The notes beneath the pieces were generated by a model, which did no database searches, was not told the DNA's origin, and saw nothing but the letters and a program-made list of their open reading frames with translations. A stretch of DNA of 64,000 nucleotides from NCBI GenBank assembly GCA_025642075.2, contig JAODUO010001338.1:48315-112314 (forward strand). The letters run 5' to 3'. Shown one piece after another: positions 1 to 11,510 of this stretch. Origin of the DNA: Ridgeia piscesae. Taxonomy: Eukaryota; Annelida; Polychaeta; Sabellida; Siboglinidae. The translations under genes and the position numbers were made by a program. How positions within the stretch are numbered: the stretch's first letter is position 1; the number at the start of each line of letters is the position of its first letter.

Positions 1-355
1 CAATACAGATAAAGCCCTTTTCCCAATCAGTCAAAGTCATGCCTCAGTGACACACAGCTCTATCACTTGCCTCTGTCACTTGCCTCACACAACATACCAA
101 AGCCCAACAATATACCAAGCAACATATTGAATTGAGCACAACTGTACAACCATGTGGGCCTCGTAATAACAAAATGTCAGCTGTCTTACTGTTGAGTGTT
201 GTTAAGGTTTATTATTATAAATTTGCACAAATAAAGTGAGTAATCAGGTAAGTATAAATTTCAGATAATTTGAAGAAAAAAAATCAATATCTTGATTTTT
301 TCATGTTGATTAAATCAATGATTTAATCAATTTGATTAAACCAACGCCAACCCTG
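1..355. mobile_element. End of a hAT-like non-autonomous DNA element
   Basis: AT-rich sequence with self-complementary AAATCAATGATTT-type stretches (about 306-335) ends in CCAACCCTG at 347-355. This is the complement of a CAGGGTTGG terminus, a common hAT-type end, and resembles the terminus of the element starting at 8965. The other end lies outside the window, so neither a target duplication nor a transposase can be checked. No ORF of note. Confidence 0.35.
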
Positions 356-987
356 ATATAGATAGTCCATTTTGGACAGGCAAATTGTGTGACTAGACAG
401 CAGGGCTTTATGCAGGACCAAATTATTGCCAGTCATACAGGTTTTGGTGGACACATGGATATTAACTGTTAAGCCAGTTTACGAACTTTAAAATGTGCCT
501 GATGACCTGAAATGGACTACAAACACACGTGACACTATTTACACTCACTTCTAAGACATAATTGCCAATATCTATGGTTTTGGAACACATTTTTGCTCCT
601 TCATTTTTTTACCCGTCCACCCATATTTCTACCCATCCACAACTGTGTGTACCCGTCTCTGCATAAAGCTATGCTAGAGTACAGCTAGACAGCTACACAA
701 ATCTTATTTCAACTGTGGTGCAGTTGTAGTAGCACAGTTGAGATGTGTGGATCATTGTTTCTGGCATAGCTTTATGCAGTGTACTGCAGAGATCTGTCTG
801 CCTGTCATTTGGACAGGTAAACCCCGTTGTGGACGACTACACAATTATAAGTGTTCAACTTCAAGTATACTCCTTTTCAAAACATATTTCTTCATTGTAT
901 ATCATCATTCGTACCATGTGACTTGTTATTTACTTGATTTGTGTTGTTTGTTTGTCAATGTTGTGTGTTTTGAAATAAAATTGATGA
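356..987. other. Unassigned spacer, no gene seen
   Basis: No convincing exon, repeat array or transposase is visible. An ORF that opens near 738 only becomes long by running into the minisatellite that follows, so I do not count it as coding. Confidence 0.5.
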
Positions 988-1804
988 ATCTATCTATACA
1001 CATGTCTACAGTGGCATCTATCTATACACATGTCTACAGTGGCAACTATGTATACACATGTCTACAGTGGCAACTATGTATACACATGTCTACAGTGGCA
1101 TCTATCTATACACATGTCTACAGTGGCATCTATCTATACACATGTCTACAGTGGCATCTATCTATACACATGTCTACAGTGGCATATATCTATACACATG
1201 TCTACAGTGGCATCTATCTACACACATGTCTACAGTGGCATCTATCTACACATGTCTACAGTGGCATCTATCTATACACATGTCTACAGTGGCATCTATC
1301 TATGCACATGTCTACAGTTGCATCTATCTATACACATGTCTACAGGGGCATATATATATATACATATGTCTACAGTGGCATCTATGTATACACATGTCTA
1401 CAGTGGCATCTATGTATACACATGTCTACAGTGGCATCTCTCTATACACATGTCTACAGTGGCATCTATGTATACACATGTCTACAGTGGCATCTATGTA
1501 TACACATGTCTACAGTTGCATCTATGTATACACGTCTACAGTGGCATCTCTCTATACACATGTCTACAGTGGCATCTATCTATACACATGTCTACAGTGG
1601 CATCTATCTATACGCATGTATACAGTGGCATGTATCTATACACATGTCTACAGTGGCATATATCTATACACATGTCTACAGTGGCATCTATGTATACACA
1701 TGTCTACAGTGGCATATATGTATACACATGTCTAGTGGCATATATCTATACACATGTCTACAGTGGCATCTATCTATACACATGTCTACAGTGGCATCTA
1801 CAGG
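988..1804 (+). repeat. 28-bp minisatellite, block 1 (about 29 copies)
   Basis: Tandem 28-bp units built from CATCTATCTATACACATG followed by TCTACAGTGG, with scattered variants (CTATGTATAC, GGCATATATC, GTTGCATC) and a few shortened units, for example near 1538 and 1733. Because 28 is not a multiple of three and the unit has no stop codon in any plus-strand frame, all three plus frames stay open and cycle through the same 28-residue peptide pattern. The long ORFs here are therefore arithmetic, not genes. The array resumes at 2867 after an inserted element. Confidence 0.95.
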
Positions 1805-2866
1805 GGTAGAAATAACTCCAAAATCTAGGTAGCCATCCGGGCTACCAGCTTGAAATTTCTGGTAGCCCACACCCATATCTGGTAGCCCAATTTTTTAAAT
1901 AATAATACATTACTCTGTATATAACTCGCTAACTAAAATTGTGGGCAGAGGGGTATTTTTGTTGAACCGTTGCAATTTCTTGCACCATTAAGATTAGCCA
2001 ACATGCAATGCATTTTAAAAACAGAGATAGTTAATTAGAACAATTTACCATATCAACTATACTCTTCTACATATCAGAAATGGTAACAGCCGACGAGTCG
2101 CTCTCTTATGGGGGCCACTGTTGCACTACTTTTGTTTTAGTAAATATCAGTTTAGCATGAATCACTGTTTAGCATACAATAACTGGCGAAAGTAGAAACT
2201 AAGTCAACTTAGTTACATGTGTACATTTTACTCGTATTACAAAACAATTTTGAATTATTCAATTTAATATTCTCAAATGTGCTGTATAAATTGCATATAT
2301 ATTATTGTTTATTATAATATAGATACTAGGCTTACATACTTTAACATGTTTTAACATCTATTTTATTTGAACAGTGCTTCAAATTGCCCTGGCTTGGATG
2401 CATTACAAAAACGTGTTGTGTACAAAAGAAACAGCTTTCTCATATCTAATAGAAGACTAGCAGATTTCTCAGAAATTGACCTCCCAGTACTTGGAAGTGC
2501 AGCCAGCCACCAGGCACCTGCAACAATGTTTTAAACCTCATCCTGTTACTAGGTCGTTTATTACATAATCCAATCATACTGCCAAAACAATACATGGTTT
2601 CTAGGGTGGTCTTTAAGGGTGTGCAGTAACTTTATTGGTGGTTTATTGACACAGGCCCCATTGCCCCAATGATGTCTTTGAAGTGGTTAGTTGGATACAA
2701 TTGTTTCAACCCAATGGAAGCCATTGAGTCGTCTCAGACACTTGACCTGCACTGATGATTAGGCCATCAGTGACCCAGATTCTGTGGTAGACCACCAGGC
2801 TACAGTCTCCAATTGTAGTAGTCCAACAGCAATTCTGGTTGCTGGCTACCACTATTTCGAAACCTG
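1801..2866. mobile_element. TIR element inserted in the 28-bp minisatellite
   Basis: The minisatellite is interrupted by 1,066 bp starting CAGGGGTAGAAATAACTCC and ending CCACTATTTCGAAACCTG. The reverse complement of the end (CAGGTTTCGAAATAGTGG) matches the start as an imperfect terminal inverted repeat, and GGTAGCC motifs recur just inside both ends. The five bases before the element (ATCTA, 1796-1800) equal the five after it (2867-2871), consistent with a target-site duplication. CAGG ends suggest hAT, although hAT normally makes 8-bp duplications. No transposase ORF is present, so it is non-autonomous. Confidence 0.6.
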
Positions 2867-3293
2867 ATCTATGTCTACACATGTCTACAGTGGCATCTAT
2901 CTATACACATGTCTACAGTGGCATCTATCTATACACATGTCTACAGTGGCATTTATCTATACACATGTCTACAGTGGCATTTATGTATACACATGTCTAC
3001 AGTGGCATCTATCTATACACATGTCTAGTGGCATCTATGTATACACGTCTACAGTGGCATCTATGTATACACATGTCTACAGTGGCATCTATCTATACAC
3101 ATGTCTAGTGGCATATATCTATACACGTCTAAAAGTGGCATCTATGTATACACATGTCTACAGTGGCATCTATCTATACATATGTCTACAGTGGCATCTA
3201 TCGATACACATGTCTACAGTGGCATCTATCTAGACACATGTCTACAGTGGCATCTATCTATGCACATGTCTACAGTGGCATCTATGTATAACA
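2867..3293 (+). repeat. 28-bp minisatellite, block 2 (about 15 copies)
   Basis: Continuation of the array at 988-1804 with the same 28-bp unit and the same kinds of variants, including shortened units near 3025, 3107 and 3127. It runs straight on from the right end of the inserted TIR element, so the two blocks were probably one array. Confidence 0.95.
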
Positions 3294-4083
3294 TTATATT
3301 TATGTATATTAAATTCCTAATGTAAAACATAACAGTGATAAGAATTGCTTAAAATGGAATAGTAAAATTACATTGCATTTGAACAGTATGTACTAGTAAT
3401 AGGAAGGCAATGAGGTAATTGTAATAAAGTACACTGTAATGTGAGTGATCCTAGCCATTGTGTGGTCATCATTTCCACAACGCCACTGTTTGTCTCTGTA
3501 CGTACTATAAATACACACACACTGAATAGTAATGGCCTAAAGGGTCTGGTAGAGTTTTCTTACATGTTTCTGCCAAACAAAACTACAACTCAACAAAAAT
3601 GTTAACCGATTAGCACTCAAATGGGGCATTGACAGTCACCCCAAATCTCCTCAGGTCGGCCATAGCCGGCCAGCGAATACAGCACAGCGTTTGAATTCGG
3701 TTTATGTGGTTGCATCTAGTGATTAAGAGATGTAATAAATGCAACACCTATCTAGACATATGACATTAAATTGTGGCTATTTTGGATACTTCCGTTCTCA
3801 AAAATATTTACCGGGTTTTTGAAAATTTAACAGCAATAGGTTTTGTTTTTGGACATTAAAAATGACCTCCAGCCAGGAGGTTGGCCACATATACAGCTAA
3901 AATATGTAACATATTATAACAAGTTATCCACCAGTGTGTAGACAATTTAATGTTCTTTTAAATAAACCCAACTTGTAGCAGTGAAAAGCCAAGCATAAAC
4001 AAGTTACACTGCAACAAAGTATTTATTTTATAATATGTTTCAAAATGTTTTAGTGTCAATCAACATATTTTAAAGTTACAACA
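3294..4083. other. Unassigned, probably intronic
   Basis: No ORF, repeat array or RNA gene recognised. It lies 3' of a minus-strand desulfhydrase-like exon, so it may be intron, but I could not find the next coding exon, which should continue the conserved segment after the PLP lysine. Confidence 0.4.
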
Positions 4084-4545
4084 ACAGCTTTGCTGCCACT
4101 GACCCCGCCCACTGTGAAGGCACTTTTATTATCTACAACATGCACAACAGGCACTAGAGCAAGCAATATTTTTAAACATCTACCTAGGGTAAATCAAATA
4201 TTTGTCACATTAAAATTGGCTGAGTGCAAATGGGTTAATGTGTGCACATATCATTAGAGAATACCACATACAATGAGAGAGAATACTGGCACTGACACAT
4301 ACAAGAGGTGAGACAGAATACTGGCACTGACACATACAAGAGGTGAGAGAGAAGAGTGCCCACTTTGTTGCCAGACAACGTGCTTCCTGTCATGTCGTCT
4401 CTCTTAATGTACACCTCAAAGCCTTCTGGGACATCGGGAAGATTCCACTTGTGAATAGGGGTGTCAAGGTTGCCCAACTGAAAGCAGAAACTACATTAGC
4501 GAGGCTCAGTTCAGGAACATGTAGTTGTTGATGTAGGTGATCATG
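4084..4545. repeat. Direct duplication, copy 1 (with exon and array edge)
   Basis: This block, from the GCTTTGCTGCCACTG stretch through the enzyme exon to the first 35-bp repeat units, recurs at 5463-5921 with an offset of 1,376 bp in the exon. The copies appear identical over the exon and its flanks. Differences concentrate at the left edge of copy 2 (single-base losses around 5467-5490) and in the array between the copies. Confidence 0.85.
4364..4477 (-). CDS. Internal exon, D-cysteine desulfhydrase / ACC deaminase-like PLP enzyme (copy 1)
   Basis: A 38-codon exon on the minus strand. The upstream side is a good acceptor (pyrimidine-rich, TTTCTGCTTTCAG, then TTGGGCAACC); the downstream side is AAA followed by GTGGGC, a usable donor, giving phase 0 at both ends. 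The translation contains the hallmark fold-type II pattern of this family: DTPIHKWNLP, then VYIKRDDMTG, then LSGNK. The final lysine (bases 4364-4366) corresponds to the PLP Schiff-base lysine by family knowledge. Members eliminate thiol or amine groups from small amino acids. Only this exon was found; neighbouring exons were not recognised on either side. Confidence 0.7.
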
Positions 4546-5462
4546 TGTTTGCCCCGATTATTTCATGATGATGTTGCCAAACGGCTCGTGGTGATCATGA
4601 TGTGTTCCAAGGCTACGTGGTGATCAGATGATGTTGCCTAACGAGCTCGTAGGTGATCATAGTGTTCCCCAACAGCTACGTGGTGATCATGATGATGTTG
4701 CCTAACGAGCACTAGGTGATCATGATGATGTTGCCCAACGAGCTACGTAGGTGATCATGATGATGTTGCCAAACGAGCTCTAGGTGATCATGTATGTTCC
4801 CCAACACTCGTGGTGATCATGATGAGGGGCCTCGAGCTACGTAGGTGATCATGATGATGTTCCAACAGCTCGTAGGTGATCATGATGATTTAACCTAACG
4901 AGCTACGTAGGTGATCATGATGATGTTGCCAACGAGCTACGTAGGTGATCATGATGATGTTCCAACGAGCTACGTAGGTGATCATGATGATTTCCAAGGG
5001 CTACGTAGGTGATCATGATGATGTTCCAACGAGCTACGTAGGTGATCATGATGATGTTGCCTAACGAGCTATGTAGGTGATCATGATGATGTTCCCCAAC
5101 AGCTACGTAAGTGATCATGATGATGTTCCTAACGAGCTACATAGGTGATCTGATGATGTTCCTAACGAGCTACGTAGGTGATCATGATGATGTTACCAAG
5201 ACTCGGGTGATCATGATGATGTTGCCAACAGAGTGGTGATCATGATGATTTTAAACTAGGTATCATGAGTTTCCTAACAGTAGTAGGTGATCATGATAAT
5301 GTTCTAAAGCTACGTAGGTGATCATGATGATGTTCCAAGACTACGTAAGGTGATCATGATGATGTTACCTAACGAGCTACGTAGGTGTTATTGTTACTAA
5401 TGATGTTATCAATGTGTTGCCTACGGTACAATCATGATGATTTACCTAACGAGCTACAAGGG
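4541..5462. repeat. Degraded 35-bp minisatellite
   Basis: About 26-29 units of the same repeat that is almost perfect at 5905-8431, but here with frequent single-base and short deletions (GATCAGATG for GATCATGATG, TTCCAAC for TTGCCTAAC, missing TAC in GCTACGTAG). Losses are scattered and mostly unique per unit, which looks more like an uncorrected long-read stretch than like evolved variant families. Confidence 0.85.
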
Positions 5463-5921
5463 ACAGATTTGCTACACTGACCCGCCACTGTGAAGGCACT
5501 TTTATTATCTACAACATGCACAACAGGCACTAGAGCAAGCAATATTTTTAAACATCTACCTAGGGTAAATCAAATATTTGTCACATTAAAATTGGCTGAG
5601 TGCAAATGGGTTAATGTGTGCACATATCATTAGAGAATACCACATACAATGAGAGAGAATACTGGCACTGACACATACAAGAGGTGAGACAGAATACTGG
5701 CACTGACACATACAAGAGGTGAGAGAGAAGAGTGCCCACTTTGTTGCCAGACAACGTGCTTCCTGTCATGTCGTCTCTCTTAATGTACACCTCAAAGCCT
5801 TCTGGGACATCGGGAAGATTCCACTTGTGAATAGGGGTGTCAAGGTTGCCCAACTGAAAGCAGAAACTACATTAGCGAGGCTCAGTTCAGGAACATGTAG
5901 TTGTTGATGTAGGTGATCATG
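5463..5921. repeat. Direct duplication, copy 2
   Basis: Second copy of 4084-4545. Its left edge carries several single-base losses relative to copy 1 (CCCGCCACTG for CCCCGCCCACTG) and then becomes identical. It leads directly into the clean 35-bp array. It may be a true tandem duplication or an assembly self-overlap. Confidence 0.85.
5740..5853 (-). CDS. Internal exon, desulfhydrase-like PLP enzyme (copy 2)
   Basis: Appears base-for-base the same exon as 4364-4477, with the same acceptor, donor, RDDMTG segment and terminal GNK lysine. Phase is 0 at both ends, so tandem inclusion of both exons would keep frame but duplicate the PLP-lysine segment, which would not make a normal enzyme. Either one copy is skipped or unexpressed, or the duplication is an assembly artefact. 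Confidence 0.65.
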
Positions 5922-8431
5922 ATGATGTTGCCCAACGAGCTACGTAGGTGATCATGATGATGTTGCCTAACGAGCTACGTAGGTGATCATGATGATGTTA
6001 CCTAACGAGCTACGTAGGTGATCATGATGATGTTGCCTAACGAGCTACGTAGGTGATCATGATGATGTTACCTAACGAGCTACGTAGGTGATCATGATGA
6101 TGTTGCCTAACGAGCTACGTAGGTGATCATGATGATGTTGCCTAACGAGCTACGTAGGTGATCATGATGATGTTGCCTAACGAGCTACGTAGGTGATCAT
6201 GATGATGTTGCCCAACGAGCTACGTAGGTGATCATGATGATGTTGCCTAACGAGCTACGTAGGTGATCATGATGATGTTGCCTAACGAGCTACGTAGGTG
6301 ATCATGATGATGTTACCTAACGAGCTACGTAGGTGATCATGATGATGTTGCCTAACGAGCTACGTAGGTGATCATGATGATGTTGCCTAACGAGCTACGT
6401 AGGTGATCATGATGATGTTGCCTAACGAGCTACGTAGGTGATCATGATGATGTTGCCAACAGCTAGAGTGATACCTAACGAGCTACGTAGGTGATCATGA
6501 TGATGTTGCCTAACGAGCTACGTAGGTGATCATGATGATGTTACCTAACGAGCTACGTAGGTGATCATGATGATGTTGCCTAACGAGCTACGTAGGTGAT
6601 CATGATGATTTAACCTAACGAGCTACGTAGGTGATCATGATGATGTTGCCTAACGAGCTACGTAGGTGATCATGATGATGTTGCCCAACGAGCTACGTAG
6701 GTGATCATGATGATTTAACCTAACGAGCTACGTAGGTGATCATGATGATGTTACCTAACGAGCTATGTAGGTGATCATGATGATGTTGCCTAACGAGCTA
6801 CGTAAGTGATCATGATGATGTTACCTAACGAGCTACATAGGTGATCATGATGATGTTGCCTAACGAGCTACGTAGGTGATCATGATGATGTTGCCTAACG
6901 AGCTACGTAGGTGATCATGATGATGTTACCTAACGAGCTACGTAGGTGATCATGATGATGTTGCCTAACGAGCTACGTAGGTGATCATGATGATGTTGCC
7001 TAACGAGCTACGTAGGTGATCATGATGATGTTGCCCAACGAGCTCGTAGGTGATCATGATGATGTTGCCAACGAGCTACGTAGGTGATCATGATGATGTT
7101 GCCCTAACGAGCTACGTAGGTGATCATGATGATGTTACCTAACGAGCTACGTAGGTGATCATGATGATGTTGCCTAACGAGCTACGTAGGTGATCATGAT
7201 GATTTAACCTAACGAGCTACGTAGGTGATCATGATGATGTTGCCTAACGAGCTACGTAGGTGATCATGATGATGTTGCCCAACGAGCTATGTAGGTGATC
7301 ATGATGATTTAACCTAACGAGCTACGTAGGTGATCATGATGATGTTACCTAACGAGCTACGTAGGTGATCATGATGATGTTGCCTAACGAGCTACGTAGG
7401 TGATCATGATGATGTTGCCTAACGAGCTACGTAGTGATCATGATGATGTTGCCTAACGAGCTACGTAGGTGATCATGATGATGTTGCCTAACGAGCTACG
7501 TAGGTGATCATGATGATGTTACCTAACGAGCTACGTAGGTGATCATGATGATGTTGCCTAACGAGCTACGTAGGTGATCATGATGATGTTGCCTAACGAG
7601 CTACGTAGGTGATCATGATGATGTTGCCCAACGAGCTACGTAGGTGATCATGATGATGTTGCCTAACGAGCTACGTAGGTGATCATGATGATGTTGCCCA
7701 ACGAGCTATGTTGATGTGTTGCCAACGAGCTACGTAGGTGATCATGATGATGTTGCCTAACGAGCTATGTAGGTGATCATGATGATGTTGCCTAACGAGC
7801 TACGTAGGTGATCATGATGATGTTACCTAACGAGCTACGTAGGTGATCATGATGATGTTGCCTAACGAGCTACGTAGGTGATCATGATGATGTTGCCCAA
7901 CGAGCTACGTAGGTGATCATGATGATTTAACCTAACGAGCTACGTAGGTGATCATGATGATTTAACCTAACGAGCTACGTAGGTGATCATGATGATGTTA
8001 CCTAACAAGCTACGTAGGTGATCATGATGATGTTGCCTAACGAGCTATGTAGGTGATCATGATGATGTTGCCTAACGAGCTACGTAAGTGATCATGATGA
8101 TGTTACCTAACGAGCTACGTAGGTGATCATGATGATGTTGCCTAACGAGCTACGTAGGTGATCATGATGATGTTACCTAACGAGCTACGTAGGTGATCAT
8201 GATGATGTTGCCTAACGAGCTACGTAGGTGATCATGATGATGTTGCCTAACGAGCTACGTAGGTGATCATGATGATGTTGCCTAACGAGCTACGTATGTG
8301 ATCATGATTTAACCTAACGAGCTACGTAGGTGATCATGATGATGTTACCTAACGAGCTACGTAGGTGATCATGATGATGTTGCCTAACGAGCTACGTAGG
8401 TGATCAAGATGATGTTACCTAACGAGCTACG
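5905..8431. repeat. 35-bp minisatellite, clean array (about 72 copies)
   Basis: Near-perfect 35-bp units: GTAGGTGATCATGATGATG, then TTGCCTAACGAGCTAC. Position-specific variants alternate: TTGCC, TTACC, TTGCCC and TTTAACC, plus TATGTAG or ACATAG for TACGTAG. The TTTAACC variant occurs three units apart near 6609/6714 and again near 7203/7308 with the same intervening variants, a higher-order period of about 594 bp (17 units). The unit holds palindromes TGATCA and TACGTA. Rare broken units occur near 6460 and 7705. Confidence 0.95.
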
Positions 8432-8964
8432 TTATGAGCAGCATTTTATCCCAGAAACAAATCATGCATTTAACTTTGTCCGTTCTCAATGGATAAATGT
8501 TGGTTTATATAACTAGATTAAATTAATGGTTATTTTGTTTTGATACTAAACTTAGTATCTACTAACTTAGTATATTAAACTTAGTAAGATACTAACTTAG
8601 TATACTAAACTTAGTATCTACAAAGCTATTTGGCAAAGCCAAAGGACTTTAATCTTTATTATGCAATTAGATTAGAGCAAGCACACACGTCCAGAGTTCA
8701 AGAGGTTATTCGACAGTTAAACAAATAACCAGATTCTCAGTCACAAATCCTGTGCAGGTCATCAAAATATAAATATTAAACTTTCAGAGACCAGTGGCGG
8801 TTGAAGTTGTCAAATGCTTCCCAAATAAGCAACGTTTGCATGTTTAACCCACTTCCCAGGGTTAACCCGGGTTGGGCTTAACCTCCATTTTGGGATAAAT
8901 CAGGTTAAATTATTTTAAGGCATTTTATCACAATATGAAACAATATAGCAGGCAGTCTTTCACA
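8432..8964. other. Unassigned spacer with a short AACTTAGTAT repeat cluster
   Basis: No gene. Between about 8545 and 8622 the motif ACTTAGTAT or AAACTTAGTA recurs several times in irregular spacing. The GGTTAACCCGGGTTGGGCTTAACC-like stretch near 8860-8882 is partly self-complementary. Nothing else stands out. Confidence 0.45.
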
Positions 8965-10124
8965 CAGGGTTGGCACGTTTTTCCCACCCTGGTAAATACC
9001 GGCCGGTAAATACTGGTAAATACTGATAAATACTGTCCTGGGAAAAACATCAAATAGTGATATATACCAGACTACCTGGGAAATACTCTTAAAGGATTAA
9101 ATTTGAACCATTTTTGCAATACAAGTTGCTGTACCATCACCATAATGATATATGTGTAAATATACATCAATACTGGTTGTTTTTGAACAATTATAATTAT
9201 AGTACGACTGAAAACAACAATACTACCACTAAATTTAAAATTCCTAAATACATTCAATCGCAGTGTTACAGGTTCAAAAGAAACAAAACACTTCAGGTAT
9301 ATACTAATAAATACAATATTAATATTGTTACTGAAACACTGTAAAAACAAGATAAGGCACAAGTTGCATTTATCATCAAACTGTATTACAGTGTATACTA
9401 ATGCCCACAGAAGTCTTTGTCAATTATCAAACTGTTGTAAAGTTACTGTGTCACAGTGTCATCAGGAATCTGCCCTTGAATGGATTAAATGTGTGATTGT
9501 GCTATGGGTAATCCACGCCATGCACCACATGGCTTACGGTGGGTGACAAAAGGGATTCCATGCTTATGCAGATACACAGCAGAGAAGTAATGTAACGAAG
9601 CACATTTACTTCCTTACTTTACTTAAGTAGAAAAGTTTACTTTTCTTGAGTAATGAAGTACATTTTTGGAAGTACCAACGAAGTAGAAATGTGTGTACTT
9701 TTTTCTAAATGTAACGAAGTACTGATCATTTTTTTGTTAAATTTGCGAAGCTCCTTTATAGTTCTATGAACTATATGTGTCAGAAGCACGTGCAGCACTG
9801 TTTGCCGTCAGCATCTAGATTTACTAGGTGCCAGGACTGCAGGATCACAGCAGCCAGCATGGCTGCTGGGACTGCACTGCTCTGACAACAATGACCAAGG
9901 GTTATTTAAATCCTTGCTTTAACCAGACAAGAACAAACAGGTGCCTTACTATCTTCTTGTGTAGCTCCTATTGTTGATACAGTTTGTTAACTTTAGATGA
10001 TCCTTGTGAATGGCACAGGCCATATGTATATCGAGGATTCACCATTATTGCCCACCGCAAATCTGCCGATCTTTATAATCTGTATCTATCTGTAATATAG
10101 TGTATGTAACTGAGGGAAATCAGT

Positions 10125-10187
<63 letters not shown>

Positions 10188-11280
10188 CATATTAAAGTCT
10201 TTATAAGAAATGTTGACATTTCACATGAAGGCATAATTATTATGAAAGGAATGTTGTAACCACTGATCTAGACCTCCGGCCTTCATCAATATCATAAATG
10301 ACACAATCATTCACATGTCCCAGGTGATAAAACTTGTTACAGCTCTAGTACACAGTGATGAGTTAGGGAACCCATGAGTAAGAAGGACAACATAGAAATA
10401 TCTTCATGATTGATAATTATATCCTTTTGTGATTTTGTCTTAGCTTCTGATAATATATGTTCAAGACAATTATTTTGCCTTGCAATATAAAAATGTGTGA
10501 ACACTACATACAGAGAAAGTGGTAATTTGAATATACTAGAAACACATATATGCAGCACTGTTTGGATTAGTTAAGATTTAACGTCATTTTTTATAAAAAC
10601 TATCTAATTGTGGTCTCATCTAGCTATAATGTGTACCATCACTGGCATGGGTATTTATCTGTTTAGTCACACATTAAAAATGTTGCTAAGATTAGTCCTC
10701 AGTCGGTCAGCCTTTGCACTCAGCAGATCACAAGTTCAAATATTAAGCTGGAGCTGATTTGGAGCTCACAGAGACAATGACTATAGATGTTTAGAGGCCC
10801 TTAGCCAGTTAGCCTGTATTTTTCGTTAAGTCTGAATATCAAGACATGGTAACTAATGTTTGCTAAGTGGGTACAGTAGAGCCTGCCAATGTCCAGAGCC
10901 CAACATTTCTTTTGTTCCTTAAACAGATTACCAACTGGCATGTGACAGTACTAGACTTTAGTACTTGGCATTGTCCTGTGTGAGAATAACAATGGTATTT
11001 GTTACTAAATGATCAATTTTCTTTTGAACATCTTGTTGACTTTATGCTTTAAACAAATACAAGGATATACCTGAACTAGTAAATAGTGAACTTGTTAGCT
11101 TTAGATGAATATTAAATAAATTCTAAATGGACAGGAACTAGCCAGTGGTAATATAAATTATGGAGCTATTCCCACATAGTTCCCAGTAAATACCACTTTT
11201 CCCGGTAAATACCGGTAAGTACCAGGTTATTCCCACTGCCCTGTCATAAACCAGTTTTTCCCGGAAACGTGCCAACCGTG
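8965..11280. mobile_element. hAT-like non-autonomous element with TIRs
   Basis: Starts CAGGGTTGGCACGTTTTTCCC and ends GGAAACGTGCCAACCGTG, an imperfect inverted repeat. Further in, both ends carry multiple GGTAAATACC / GGTAAATACTGG motifs in inverted orientation (8990-9050 and 11180-11225). Flanking 8-mers do not match, so the target duplication has decayed or the boundaries are off by a few bases. Interior contains an (AT)n tract and no transposase domain that I recognise. A cluster of ACGAAGTA / AAGTACATTT motifs at 9590-9735 may be a nested element. Confidence 0.45.
10128..10185. repeat. (AT)n microsatellite
   Basis: About 28 uninterrupted TA dinucleotides inside the hAT-like element. Confidence 0.95.
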
Positions 11281-11383
11281 TCATCATTCCGAGTTCTACG
11301 ATAGATTAAAGTCTAGTTTAACCCAGCAAATAATAAGTTTCCCTGCTGCAAAGCATCGTGAGTAATGTCATAGGAAAACTCTG

Positions 11384-11510
11384 GGAGATCGGGCATTTAG
11401 AGAGGCTGCACCAAAACTGTGGAACTCATTACCCAAAGATGTGCACAGCTGCAACGACATTGGCATTTTAAAGAGTAAATTAAAGACTCACTATTTTGAT
11501 GTAGCCTACA
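11384..11510 (+). pseudogene. 3' end of a LINE reverse-transcriptase ORF (fragment)
   Basis: One open frame reads GDRAFREAAPKLWNSLPKDV and continues to KSKLKTHYFDVAY. This is the characteristic C-terminal end of CR1/L2/Rex-like non-LTR retrotransposon polyproteins (AAPKLWNSLP ... FKSKLKTHLF). Nothing upstream of 11384 continues the domain, so it is a severely 5'-truncated copy, as usual for LINEs. The downstream ORF extension past 11510 has no recognised similarity. Confidence 0.75.

Noticed and set aside
738..1832. 364-codon ORF and overlapping ORFs in the minisatellite
   Set aside because: Openness follows from a stop-free 28-bp unit; the peptide is cyclic in every frame, with no start context or domain.
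5905..8431. CRISPR-like appearance of the 35-bp array
   Set aside because: Units are directly contiguous without unique spacers, and the context is eukaryotic; it is a minisatellite.
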